64,000 bases of DNA from Cardiobacterium sp. Marseille-Q4385 (lineage in GTDB: Bacteria > Pseudomonadota > Gammaproteobacteria > Cardiobacteriales > Cardiobacteriaceae). This document shows, in pieces, positions 24,639 to 32,846 of the stretch; within the stretch, counting starts at the first letter, position 1, and the number at the start of each line of letters is the position of its first letter. The DNA is taken from the NCBI RefSeq assembly GCF_916618745.1, contig NZ_OU745373.1, positions 1,750,501 through 1,814,500 on the forward strand, given 5' to 3'. Position numbers and translations under genes: made by a program. The notes beneath the pieces are model-generated. The model was not told the origin of the DNA. It did no database searches and saw nothing but the letters and a program-made list of their open reading frames with translations.

Positions 24639-25814
24639 ATGCGAAAAACTTGGCTATCCCTCTCCGTCGTAGCATCCATGCTGGCTGCTGCCCCTCTCAG
24701 CTATGCCGCAGAAGGCGCCCCGCACACTGGTGGCCTGGAAGGCTATAAAGTCGGCGTACAAGCCGAAGGCCTCGACAAGCTGGAACGCGTCAAGCAGAAA
24801 CTCGTTGCCCCGCCTGGCGTACCAGAGCACACCCTCGAAGCACCGGCTAAACCACGCATCGTCGAAGTGGAAATGACCATCCAGGAAAAAGAAATTGAGG
24901 TCGAGCCGGGCGTGTTCATGTGGGCATTTGCGTTCGATGGCCATGTACCGGGTCCGATGATTGTCGTTCACCAAGATGATTACGTCGAACTCACCCTGAA
25001 AAACGACGCCAAGAACCAGCTCATCCACAATATTGACTTCCACGCCTCAACCGGCGCCCTCGGTGCAGGTGATTTGACTCACGTTGCACCGGGTCAGGAA
25101 GTTGTGCTGCGCTTCAAGGCAACCAAACCGGGCGTGTTCATCTACCACTGCGCACCGGGCGGCGCGATGATTCCGTGGCACCTGGTGCACGGCATGAACG
25201 GCGCGATTCTTGTCATTCCGAAAGAAGGTATCAAGGATAAGAACGGCAACAAGCTGACCTACGACAAGGCCTACTATATCGGCGAGCAGGATTTCTACAT
25301 CCCGAAAGACGAAAAAGGCAACTACAAACGCTATGACAACCCGTCCGCCTCCTTTGCTGATGACAAGGCCGTAATGGATGGTCTGGTGCCGACCCATATC
25401 GTCTTCGGCGAAAGCAAAGGCTCGTTGGTTGGTGATAACGCCATGACCGCCAAAGTCGGCGAGACCGTGATGTTCTACCACTCACAAGCGAACCGTTACA
25501 CCTACCCGCACATCATTGGCGGCCACGGTGAATACGTCTGGGAACGCGGCAACCTCGCTGACCCGCCGGCACAAGATCTGGAAACCTGGTCTATCGCCGC
25601 AGGTTCTGCCGGGGCAGCGATGTATACCTTCAAGCAGCCAGGTACCTATGCCTACGTTAACCACAACCTAATTGAAGCGTTCAACCTCGGCGCCGCTGGT
25701 CATGTCCGCGTTGATGGCGAATGGAACAACGACCTGATGGAGCAAGTCAAAGCGCCAGGCCCGATGGCGGGTGGCGAAGAGGCCAAAGCTCCTGCTGAAC
25801 CGGCGAAACAATAA
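24639..25814 (+). CDS. nirK: Copper-containing nitrite reductase, class I (NO-forming)
   Basis: A 391-residue protein. An AGGAG site fixes the start, and a signal peptide ending ...LSYAA targets the periplasm. Two cupredoxin domains follow. Type 1 copper ligands: His130 (LIHNID), Cys171 (YHCAPGG), His181 (IPWHLV) and Met186. Type 2 ligands: His135, His170 and His342 (VNHNLIEAF). Catalytic Asp133 and His291 (PHIIGGHG) are present. The linker and block sequences (GEQDFYIPKDEKG, YVNHNLIEAFNLGAAGH) match the Alcaligenes/Achromobacter class I enzymes rather than neisserial AniA, with one extra residue between Cys171 and His181. It reduces nitrite to nitric oxide. The C-terminal tail is Ala/Glu/Pro-rich, and there is no lipobox. 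No NO reductase gene is nearby. Confidence 0.95.
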   Translation: MRKTWLSLSVVASMLAAAPLSYAAEGAPHTGGLEGYKVGVQAEGLDKLERVKQKLVAPPGVPEHTLEAPAKPRIVEVEMTIQEKEIEVEPGVFMWAFAFDGHVPGPMIVVHQDDYVELTLKNDAKNQLIHNIDFHASTGALGAGDLTHVAPGQEVVLRFKATKPGVFIYHCAPGGAMIPWHLVHGMNGAILVIPKEGIKDKNGNKLTYDKAYYIGEQDFYIPKDEKGNYKRYDNPSASFADDKAVMDGLVPTHIVFGESKGSLVGDNAMTAKVGETVMFYHSQANRYTYPHIIGGHGEYVWERGNLADPPAQDLETWSIAAGSAGAAMYTFKQPGTYAYVNHNLIEAFNLGAAGHVRVDGEWNNDLMEQVKAPGPMAGGEEAKAPAEPAKQ

Positions 25815-25833
25815 GCCGCTCACAGCAAGCGAA

Positions 25834-25859
25834 AAGGAAGGCGTAAGCCTTCCTTTTTT
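25834..25859 (+). terminator. Terminator of nirK
   Basis: AAGGAAGGC, loop GTAA, GCCTTCCTT and a T run. Confidence 0.9.
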
Positions 25860-25970
25860 GTTTAGGTGTGATCAGTAGAAAGCGTGTGGTTGGCGTGGCA
25901 GCGGGAAGCCGCTAGCTCATACCAAATGCCGCCCGATTTGTGGCTATACAACAACCCTGTTGTACACGCG

Positions 25971-26112
25971 CAAAAAAATCCCCCTGCCACAGCAGGGGGG
26001 AATAACTCACACATTCAGGCGTCTTGCCCCTTCCTCGCAATGCATCCTGCACAAGGTCGTGACCGTAACATTCTCGACCAAAGAATGTGCGCTTGTCCTA
26101 AGCTTACTGTCA
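25971..26112 (-). ncRNA. Candidate CsrA/RsmA-titrating small RNA
   Basis: Minus-strand transcript of about 142 nt predicted between a promoter (26119-26147) and a strong terminator (CCCCCTGC, 4-nt loop, GCAGGGGG, then seven U). Three hairpins show AGGA or GGA in the loop: GCTT-AGGAC-AAGC (26091-26103), TGCA-GGA-TGCA (26041-26051) and TTGC-GAGGAAGGG-GCAA (26024-26040). A fourth hairpin, ACATTCT/AGAATGT, lies between (26068-26088). GGA in hairpin loops is what CsrA/RsmA binds, and the size fits RsmY/RsmZ-type RNAs. No coding frame covers this stretch convincingly. The call is a prediction from structure, not from homology. Confidence 0.55.
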
Positions 26113-26118
26113 CATCTA

Positions 26119-26147
26119 TATAAATGCGTAAACTGTGCCAACGTCAA
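26119..26147 (-). promoter_or_regulatory. Predicted promoter of the small RNA
   Basis: On the minus strand TTGACG (26147-26142) and TTTATA (26124-26119) are 17 bp apart, placing the start near 26112. No GacA-type palindrome was found upstream. Confidence 0.6.
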
Positions 26148-26331
26148 AAATATAAATAAAAACAGCGGATAATGTAAAAAATAGTGTTTGCTGTATATTC
26201 CTAGACTATCCGCCGTCTGACGGCAGTGGTAAGCGTTATTGTGGTTAAAAACACGCAGTTTCTCCCTGAAAACGTTGCAAAAAAACTACATACCGACAGA
26301 AAGGGGAAATATTACGGGTGCCGTAAAAAGT

Positions 26332-26349
26332 CATTAACTGACGTTAATG
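26332..26349. promoter_or_regulatory. 18-bp inverted repeat upstream of ccoG, possible operator
   Basis: CATTAAC-TGAC-GTTAATG is a perfect 7-bp dyad with a 4-bp spacer, about 140 bp before the ccoG start. A -10-like TATAAT lies at 26447-26452. The rest of the AT-rich spacer 26150-26489 shows only GCCGTC-T-GACGGC at 26212-26224. Confidence 0.4.
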
Positions 26350-26489
26350 AAGCGGATACCTGCCCTTTCCTGTCTCTGTAAAAAAACCGAACAAAAAAAT
26401 CGGAAAAAAACGCCGCAAAAACAACGACCAACACCCAGTCCGCCACTATAATGCCGCATAAATATACAAAAACAACGGCAGGCAACATC

Positions 26490-27860
26490 ATGAGCACCGC
26501 AACAACTGAGGAAACCCTCTACGAAAGACACGTCAAAATCCGCCCGCGTCCCGTCAAGGGACGTTTTGCCAGCTTGCGCAAAACCGCCCTGCTGGTGCTG
26601 CTCGGCATCTTCCACATCTTGCCCTTCTTCCAGTGGAACGGGCGTCAGGCCATTTTCTTCGATATGCCGCACCGCCGTTTCTACATCTTCGGCCTCAATA
26701 TCTGGCCGCAAGATTTCATTCTGCTTACCTTCATCCTGCTTGGCCTTGCGCTGTTGCTTTTCTTTGCGACCGCCCTCTTGGGGCGCGTGTGGTGCGGTTA
26801 TGCCTGTCCGCACACCGTTTACACCGAAGTCTTCCTCTGGATTGAGCAAAAAATTGAAGGTAACCGTTCCGAGCAGCTCAAACTTGCGCGCGAGCCGTGG
26901 CGCGGCAGAAAAGGGCGCAAACGCATCCTTAAATATAGCCTGTGGGCAGGGGTGGCGCTTGCCGCCGGTATCGGTTTCGTCGGCTATTTCACCCCTATCC
27001 GCCAGCTTATCCCCGACTTCTTCACCCTGCGCGCCAACCCGCAGGCCTATCTGTGGGTCGCCCTCTACGGCGGCTTCTGCTACCTGCAAGCGGGCATCGT
27101 GCGTGAACAATTCTGCAAATACCTCTGCCCCTATGCCCGTTTCCAGGGGGCAATGTTTGACCGCGACACCCTCATCATTGCCTACGACGCCAAACGCGGC
27201 GAGCCACGCCGTCGCCTGAAAAAACAGGATCGTGAGCACCCTGAAACGCTCGGTTTCTGTGTGGATTGCACCATGTGTGTGCAAGTCTGCCCGACCGGTA
27301 TAGACATCCGTGACGGCCTGCAACTCGAATGCATCGCCTGTGCCGCCTGTATTGATGCCTGCGACAACATGATGGATCAGCTCAAGGCGCCGCGCGGTCT
27401 CATCCGCTACACCTCGACCAACCGCCTCGCCGGGCTGAAAACGCGTCTGCTGCGCCCGAAAACCCTCGCTTACGGTGCCGTACTCTGCGTTGCTGCCCTC
27501 CTCTTTGCCTTGAGCATTACCGGCAAAAGCGACCTCGATGTAAACATCTTGCGCGACCGTAACGTGCTGGCGCGCAAAATTAGCGGCGGCCGCATCCAGA
27601 ACATCTACACCGTGAAAATCCTCAATAAAACCGAGCACCCGCGCCGCTATACCCTCAGCGTGGCCGGCATTGCAGGTGCGGAAATTGACGGCAAAACCCA
27701 CCTCAGCGTTGATACCGGCGCCGTGTCCGAAACCGTGCTGCGCGTCAACGTCCCGCGTAGAAACCTGACCAGCACCAACATGAACCTCGAATTTATCGTC
27801 ACCCCCGACGACAACCCCGCCGCCGCCCACCGCGAAACCAGCAAATTCCTCAGCAAATGA
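26490..27860 (+). CDS. ccoG: Cytochrome c oxidase accessory protein CcoG (RdxA/FixG)
   Basis: A 456-residue polyferredoxin membrane protein. Start MSTATTEETLYERH at 26490; an upstream ATG at 26451 lies at the -10 element and is rejected. Several membrane segments, two CxxxCP-like clusters (GYACPH and KYLCPYARF) and a ferredoxin domain with CVDCTMCVQVCP and CIACAACIDACD are visible, then a C-terminal periplasmic Ig-like domain. CcoG reduces copper for assembly of the cbb3 oxidase CuB site. The ccoNOP genes are not in this window. ATGA overlap with fixH. Confidence 0.94.
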   Translation: MSTATTEETLYERHVKIRPRPVKGRFASLRKTALLVLLGIFHILPFFQWNGRQAIFFDMPHRRFYIFGLNIWPQDFILLTFILLGLALLLFFATALLGRVWCGYACPHTVYTEVFLWIEQKIEGNRSEQLKLAREPWRGRKGRKRILKYSLWAGVALAAGIGFVGYFTPIRQLIPDFFTLRANPQAYLWVALYGGFCYLQAGIVREQFCKYLCPYARFQGAMFDRDTLIIAYDAKRGEPRRRLKKQDREHPETLGFCVDCTMCVQVCPTGIDIRDGLQLECIACAACIDACDNMMDQLKAPRGLIRYTSTNRLAGLKTRLLRPKTLAYGAVLCVAALLFALSITGKSDLDVNILRDRNVLARKISGGRIQNIYTVKILNKTEHPRRYTLSVAGIAGAEIDGKTHLSVDTGAVSETVLRVNVPRRNLTSTNMNLEFIVTPDDNPAAAHRETSKFLSK

Positions 27861-28357
27861 ATACTGACAACCGTCCTTGGTACAAAAACCACATCCTGCT
27901 GCTCATCATTGCCATCCCGCTTGCGACCGTCTGCGGCAGCATGTACACCATCTACCTTGCGGTGAGCAGCAAAGAAGCACCCGTACTGCCGGATTACTAC
28001 AAAACCGGCCTCTCGCCACAAAAGCGCGACATGGGGCACACCGCTATCACCGCTACGCTGGACATTGACGGCGGCACGATTACCCTTGAGCGCGAACCGC
28101 CGTCAATAGAGCCGCTGACCCTCAGCCTGCAACATGCCAGCAAGGCCGAATACGACCAAAGCCTCACCCTGACGGCCACCGCGCCGAATCATTATCCGCT
28201 GCCGTCCGCCGTCCGCGACACGTTAAAACAGGCAACGTGGTACCTCACCCTTGCTCCCGCCGATAAAAGCTGGCAAATCAAGGGCAAACGCCGCCACCCC
28301 AAACACGGCGAACCCGCGCCCGCTAGTGAGCCGCTTATCCGCCTCGATAATCCCTGA
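27857..28357 (+). CDS. fixH: FixH family protein (CcoH-like)
   Basis: A 166-residue protein with one N-terminal membrane segment (about 12-33) and a periplasmic domain. PWYKNHILLLIIAIPLATV and the following DYYKTGL are typical of FixH, which supports cbb3-oxidase assembly with the CcoI copper ATPase. Coupled to ccoG by ATGA. The 163-bp spacer after it (28358-28520) holds nothing I can name apart from a loose inverted repeat, ATGGCAT ... ATGCCAT. Confidence 0.85.
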   Translation: MNTDNRPWYKNHILLLIIAIPLATVCGSMYTIYLAVSSKEAPVLPDYYKTGLSPQKRDMGHTAITATLDIDGGTITLEREPPSIEPLTLSLQHASKAEYDQSLTLTATAPNHYPLPSAVRDTLKQATWYLTLAPADKSWQIKGKRRHPKHGEPAPASEPLIRLDNP

Positions 28358-28520
28358 GCAATCCCGGCAGCGTTATTCCCCGCCTTCTTGCTTGCTCTGC
28401 ATCGGTGGCTTTCGTCTTATCACGATGGCATATAAAGAAATGTTGCAAACGGCGTCTTTACTTGTTTCCGCTATCGTAGCGATGCCATAGCTATGCCCAG
28501 CGGTTGACGCGTACGGTTTT

Positions 28521-31037
28521 TCAGTAGCAATCCCAGTAGAACCACGCTTTGTCGAAGCGGCGGGCGGCGAGGTCGGCGCGGTCAATGAAGAAGGCGCCGA
28601 CGCCGTTGTCGCCCCATACTACGTTGACGCAGTTGCCTTCTTCGGAGCTGTCAAGCTGGAAGAGCAGTACGCTGTCGGTGAGTGTGGGGTCATCCAGGCG
28701 TGGGTCGCGCTGGGTAAAGAAGGGGTAGCCGCCGAGGTGGTTGCCGTCCTGCGCGCGGCTGATGGCAGCGTGCCATTCGTCGTCATCCGGATCGATACCG
28801 TGTGCGGCCGCCCAGTCGTCGCGCGACATGCCGTAGTGGGCGGCGAAATCGGCGCTGTCGTCAAGAAGGTAGTGTTCAGCGGGCGGGCGGAAGGTCATGG
28901 CGTATTCGCCGTCGTAGATGGGGAAGTTCCATGTTCTGCCCGTAGCGTATTCGCCGCCGTGGATGGGGAAGTACCATGTTCTGTCCGCAACGTCTGCGGG
29001 CACGTTGTTGAGCGCGCGCATCACCGCCAGCAGTACCGGGTTGGCTTCGTGGTAGTGTGCGAGGTGGTGGGCGTTGCTGCCTTGTTGCAGGCTGAAGTTG
29101 AGCAGCAGGCTAAGCTGGGCGCGGTTGTCAATGTCGGCAGCGAGCAGTGCGGCGCGGTCTTCTGCCCAGAGGCGGCTGTATTCGTCGTCGTGCAGCGAGG
29201 CCACGTAGCGGTCGTTGTCGGCGATGTAGAGGTCGCGGTATTGCTGCGAAGTTTCCCGCTCGGCGGCGGTTTCTTCAGGGGATTCGCCGTCGTGCAGGGT
29301 TTGCGCGAGGAGGTCAAGGGCGGTTTGCAGCGGGTCGCTTTCGTCGCCGCTGATGTAGCGCCGGATGGCTGCTTGCGCGGCGGGGTCGTCGCCCAGTTGT
29401 TCGCCGAATGCGGCAGCGAACAGGTCGATAGCGGCGTGATCGGGGGCAGGCTGCGCGTCCGGATCGGCATGGAAGCCGAGAGTAGCGAAGTGTGCGGCGA
29501 GGCGTTCCATGCGGCCAGCGAGCATGGTTTGTTCCAGGGCGCTGCGGTGCGCCTGGGTCGCGGGGTCGGCGGCGCGAAAGCTGGTGCGGAGAGCGGCGAG
29601 CGTGCGCGGGATATGGGTTTCGAGGATGGCATCGAGTTCGGAGGCGTCGTGAACCTGCTCTTCCTGCGCGGCAGCGATGATGGCGGCGGCGTTGTCCCGC
29701 ATGGCGCGCCACTCCTCCTGCCAGATGGCGCTGAGAGCAGGGTTGTGGTAATGGGCGATGAGTTCGTCCTGCATCGCCCAGTCAACGGTGAGGACGGCCT
29801 GCGGGTCATGCCGCCAGTATTGTCGCCAAAGGTTTTGCACGGCGGGGGCGTTGTCAACGGCGTGGCTGTGCAGGTAGCCGAGGACGCGGTTGAGCTCGGC
29901 GTACTGACGCGGGTAGTAGGCGGCAGGCATGGCATCAAGATCGTCCCAGCAACTGGCGCGGCTGATCCGGTTGGTGGCGGCGGCGCTGCCGATGATGTCG
30001 CGCACGCGTGCCTCGCTGCCACTGAAATGGTCCTGCACGAGGGCGGAGCCGAGGTCAGTGAGGCTGTCCATGCGCAGGCGGCGGTGGTAGCGGTGCGCGC
30101 AGCCGCCCTCAAAGCCGCGCAGGGCCTCGCGTTCCTGCTGCCAGAGGTGGCTGAGGGCGGCATCATCAATGTAGGCGACGAGTTTGTCGCGGCGCGTGAG
30201 CCAGGCGGTAATTTCGGCGAGGGGGTCATGCTGCCAGCGCGCGGCAAAGGCGGCATCCATGTCGGCAAGCAGGGCATCATCCGTCCATTGGGTGGCGCGT
30301 GCGTCATTCAGCGCGGTGATGCGGGCGTGAGTCCTGGGACAGGCGGCACGCAGCGCGGCATGGCAGGCAGCGCGGTCGGTGAAATCACGGTGTGCGGCAA
30401 GCCAGGCACTGCTGTTGTTGTAGAGGGCGGTACTTTCGGTGTCCCAGGCGGCGTTCAGCGCGGGGTCATTGAGGGCGCTGACGAGCAAACCGACAGCTTG
30501 CAGCCAGCCGTTGAGGCAGGTTTGCGGGTCTTCCTGCCAGTTTTCGGCCCAGTAATCTTCATCATCGGTGTCGTTATCTGCCGTACCGTCGCCGTCATCT
30601 TGGTAGGCGGCGGGGTTTTGCGCGCGCCAGTGATCGCGGCTGTGCGGGACTGCGGTGGTGTCAGCGAAGTAGGCGCAGCGATAGCCGCGATGGTTACGCA
30701 GGTCGGCGTCGTTCATGCCGAAGGTATCGTCATAACCATCAATGTAGAAAGCAAGCAGACCGTGTTCCGGCAGGCCGATAGCAACGGCGGCTCCGGCGGG
30801 CAGTTCGCCAAGGTTGATTTGCGCGAGCAGGGCCAGCGGCTGACCGTGGGCGTTGACCGGCAGCGGCAGGTGCTGTGGCCAGTAGCCGATGCCGCCGACG
30901 CGCGAGGCAGTGAGCGGCAGGTCGGCGACGGCCGGGGCGAGGCGGTAAGGCAGGGAGGGGATAGCGCTATCCAGAATTTGCGCAACGGCAGCGGCGGGCA
31001 GGCGGCGTTCGAGCAGCGTAAGTAAGGCAGGGGGCAT
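28521..31037 (-). CDS. DUF1963 (YwqG-like) protein split by a 530-residue repeat-bearing insertion
   Basis: An 838-residue protein. Residues 1 to about 150 match the first half of a DUF1963/YwqG domain (GGIGYWPQHLPLPVN, LALLAQINLGELP, HGLLAFYIDG). Residues about 685-838 match the second half (GNHLGGYPFFTQRDPR, VLLFQLDSSEEGN, VVWGDNGVGAFFI, WFYWDCY at the very end). The 530 residues in between are helical and hydrophilic, with four spaced copies of a motif like ALxDPALSxxWxxExxAL at about 188, 287, 427 and 612. The start has GGAG upstream and no signal peptide is present. DUF1963 proteins are about 260 residues and of unknown function. The insertion is not something I recognise. Confidence 0.8.
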   Translation of the reverse strand: MPPALLTLLERRLPAAAVAQILDSAIPSLPYRLAPAVADLPLTASRVGGIGYWPQHLPLPVNAHGQPLALLAQINLGELPAGAAVAIGLPEHGLLAFYIDGYDDTFGMNDADLRNHRGYRCAYFADTTAVPHSRDHWRAQNPAAYQDDGDGTADNDTDDEDYWAENWQEDPQTCLNGWLQAVGLLVSALNDPALNAAWDTESTALYNNSSAWLAAHRDFTDRAACHAALRAACPRTHARITALNDARATQWTDDALLADMDAAFAARWQHDPLAEITAWLTRRDKLVAYIDDAALSHLWQQEREALRGFEGGCAHRYHRRLRMDSLTDLGSALVQDHFSGSEARVRDIIGSAAATNRISRASCWDDLDAMPAAYYPRQYAELNRVLGYLHSHAVDNAPAVQNLWRQYWRHDPQAVLTVDWAMQDELIAHYHNPALSAIWQEEWRAMRDNAAAIIAAAQEEQVHDASELDAILETHIPRTLAALRTSFRAADPATQAHRSALEQTMLAGRMERLAAHFATLGFHADPDAQPAPDHAAIDLFAAAFGEQLGDDPAAQAAIRRYISGDESDPLQTALDLLAQTLHDGESPEETAAERETSQQYRDLYIADNDRYVASLHDDEYSRLWAEDRAALLAADIDNRAQLSLLLNFSLQQGSNAHHLAHYHEANPVLLAVMRALNNVPADVADRTWYFPIHGGEYATGRTWNFPIYDGEYAMTFRPPAEHYLLDDSADFAAHYGMSRDDWAAAHGIDPDDDEWHAAISRAQDGNHLGGYPFFTQRDPRLDDPTLTDSVLLFQLDSSEEGNCVNVVWGDNGVGAFFIDRADLAARRFDKAWFYWDCY
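28900..28989 (-). repeat. 45-bp tandem duplication within the DUF1963 gene
   Basis: Two copies of a 45-bp unit, starting at 28900 and 28945, differ at a few bases. They encode the 15-residue near-repeats RTWYFPIHGGEYATG and RTWNFPIYDGEYAMT. The reading frame is kept. Confidence 0.9.
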
Positions 31038-31098
31038 GGTGGTCTCCGTTGAGTAGGGGCGCCATTATGCCTTGGCCTATTGTTTTTATGGACGTTGT

Positions 31099-32187
31099 TT
31101 ATGCCGGATAGAGGGCACCGAGGATGCGCGGTTGGCCGCCGGTGGTCGCAGCGAGGGCCAGCGGGCGGCGTTGGACGAATTGTGCGGCGAGCCAGGCAAA
31201 GCCCGCTGCTTCCAGTGCTTGGGTCGGGATAGGGCAGGGGGTGCAGCGGTAGCCGTGCGCGGCAAGGTGGGCGTTGATGCGTTCGACCAAAAAGGCATTC
31301 TTGGCGCCGCCGCCGGCGAGGATGATTTCTCCGCCCGTCGGCTGGGCAAGGATGGCATCGCTGATGCTGCGCGCGGTGAGTTCGAGCAGGGTACGCTGCA
31401 CGTCTGCCGCCGCTTCAATGCCAAGCAGGTGGCGATTGAGCCAGTCGTGATGGAAATGGTCGCGGCCGCTGCTTTTCGGCGGTGGGCGGTGGAAATACGG
31501 GTCGGCGAGGAAGCGGGCGAGCAGATCGGGCAAGAGTGTGCCGCTGCGTGCCCAGCCACCGTCGGCATCAAAGGGCAGGTCGCGATGAGCCTGTATCCAG
31601 CCGTCCATGAGACCGTTACCGGGGCCGGTATCGTAGCCGCTGCTGCCTTGTGCGGTGAGCAGGCTGATATTGGCGATGCCGCCGATATTGATGATGGTGC
31701 CGCGTTCCAGGCCGAGCAGGCCGCGCTGGAAGAACGGCGCAAGCGGCGCACCCTGACCGCCGGCGGCGATGTCGCGGCTGCGGAAATCGGCGATGATGTC
31801 GATACCGCTCAGTTCGGCGAGGCGGGCGGGATTTTGCAGCTGGATGGTGTAGGGCGGCTCGTGATCGGGTTCGTGGCGCAGGGTTTGGCCGTGGGCACCG
31901 ATGGCGGTGATGGCAGCAGCATCCAGGCCGGTTTCCCGGAGCAGGGCAGCGACGGCGGCGGCACTTGCGGCGGCGTGTTCCCAGGCGGCGACAGCAGCGC
32001 GGTGCAGTTCGTTGTCGCCCGGCTGATAGAGGGCGTAGAGTGCGGCGCGCAGGGCAGGCGGCATGGGCAGCTCGCTATGGGCGAGGTAGGTATAGCGGTC
32101 GCCGTCGGCGCGGATGAGCGCGGCATCGATACCGTCGAGACTGGTACCGGTCATGATGCCGATATAGTAGTGGAGTGTCGTGGTCAT
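31099..32187 (-). CDS. anmK: Anhydro-N-acetylmuramic acid kinase
   Basis: The 362-residue length is standard. YYIGIMTGTSLDGIDAALI is the N-terminal ATPase signature, and GTIINIGGIANIS and YDTGPGNGLMDGW are the other conserved blocks. It phosphorylates and opens 1,6-anhydro-MurNAc to MurNAc-6-phosphate in cell-wall recycling. It ends 61 bp from the DUF1963 gene start. The terminator at 32213-32238 separates it from the lipoprotein gene upstream, so it needs a promoter within a short AT-poor leader, or depends on read-through. Confidence 0.95.
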   Translation of the reverse strand: MTTTLHYYIGIMTGTSLDGIDAALIRADGDRYTYLAHSELPMPPALRAALYALYQPGDNELHRAAVAAWEHAAASAAAVAALLRETGLDAAAITAIGAHGQTLRHEPDHEPPYTIQLQNPARLAELSGIDIIADFRSRDIAAGGQGAPLAPFFQRGLLGLERGTIINIGGIANISLLTAQGSSGYDTGPGNGLMDGWIQAHRDLPFDADGGWARSGTLLPDLLARFLADPYFHRPPPKSSGRDHFHHDWLNRHLLGIEAAADVQRTLLELTARSISDAILAQPTGGEIILAGGGAKNAFLVERINAHLAAHGYRCTPCPIPTQALEAAGFAWLAAQFVQRRPLALAATTGGQPRILGALYPA

Positions 32188-32212
32188 AAGCGTGAAAAAA
32201 GCCCGCAGCGTG

Positions 32213-32238
32213 AAAAAAGCCCGCTTGCGCGGGCTTTT
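32213..32238 (-). terminator. Terminator of the repetitive lipoprotein gene
   Basis: On the minus strand: AAAAGCCCGC, 4-nt loop, GCGGGC and six T. An incomplete second copy (GTGAAAAAAGCCCGC) is repeated next to it at 32192-32206. Confidence 0.85.
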
Positions 32239-32253
32239 GGTAGTGATAGCGGA

Positions 32254-32658
32254 TTATTTGCCGCTTTCTGCCGGAGCAGCTTCGGCAGGTTTTTCCGTCT
32301 CAGCCGGTGCGGTGGCTTCGTGAACGTGTGCCTTGGCGGCATCAACAGCTTCACCCGCTTTTTCTTTCACAGCTTCACCGGCGGCAGCTGCTTTATCGGC
32401 GGCTTCGGCGGCGACTTCTTTCGCTTTGTCGACAGCTTCACCGGCTTTTTCTTTCACGGCTTCACCGGCAGCAGCAGCTTTGTCGGCAGCTTCGCTGGCA
32501 ACTTCTTTTGCTTTGTCGGTTGCGGCAGCGGCGGTTTCTTTCACGTCTTTGGCTGCAGAAGCGGCGGCTTCTTTGCTCTTGTCTTTGGTTTCATCCGAGC
32601 AGGCGGTCAAAACACCGGCGGCGGTCAGAGCAGCCAAAAGGAGTACACGCATTGTCAT
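32254..32658 (-). CDS. Small Ala/Lys/Glu-rich lipoprotein with 29-residue repeats
   Basis: A 134-residue protein. Start at 32658 (GAGG ribosome site), lipoprotein signal with lipobox LTAC (Cys20), then an amphipathic low-complexity region. A 29-residue unit, DKAKEVASEAADKAAAAGEA followed by VKEKAGEAV, is present twice almost identically, then a partial third. The 11-mer character (DKAKEVA, EKAGEAV) resembles LEA-like or apolipoprotein helices, which bind membranes or stabilise proteins. Function unknown. It probably sits in the outer membrane or periplasm. Confidence 0.8.
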   Translation of the reverse strand: MTMRVLLLAALTAAGVLTACSDETKDKSKEAAASAAKDVKETAAAATDKAKEVASEAADKAAAAGEAVKEKAGEAVDKAKEVAAEAADKAAAAGEAVKEKAGEAVDAAKAHVHEATAPAETEKPAEAAPAESGK

Positions 32659-32846
32659 AAGTACCTCGTTTGTTTAGGGAAGGAATCGGAGCGCAGTATA
32701 GCTGTCTGTTGTAATGGCACAACATACGTTCAGGTAATGTTTGTCCCCCATCCTGCATACGCTCGGCAAACTCGCCTGATCGCACGGCTTTCCTGGCGCA
32801 CCGCTATATAATCCCCGCTTCATCCGCAACCCATAAGGATATCCCC

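Noticed and set aside
24639..25814. AniA-type nitrite reductase
   Set aside because: First considered because of neisserial features nearby. The linker and copper-site blocks match class I NirK, and there is no lipobox.
26212..26224. Neisserial DNA uptake sequence (GCCGTCTGA)
   Set aside because: One incomplete copy forming part of a small palindrome; no enrichment elsewhere in the window.
28737..31025. 762-codon plus-strand ORF
   Set aside because: Antisense shadow of the DUF1963 gene; no domain features.
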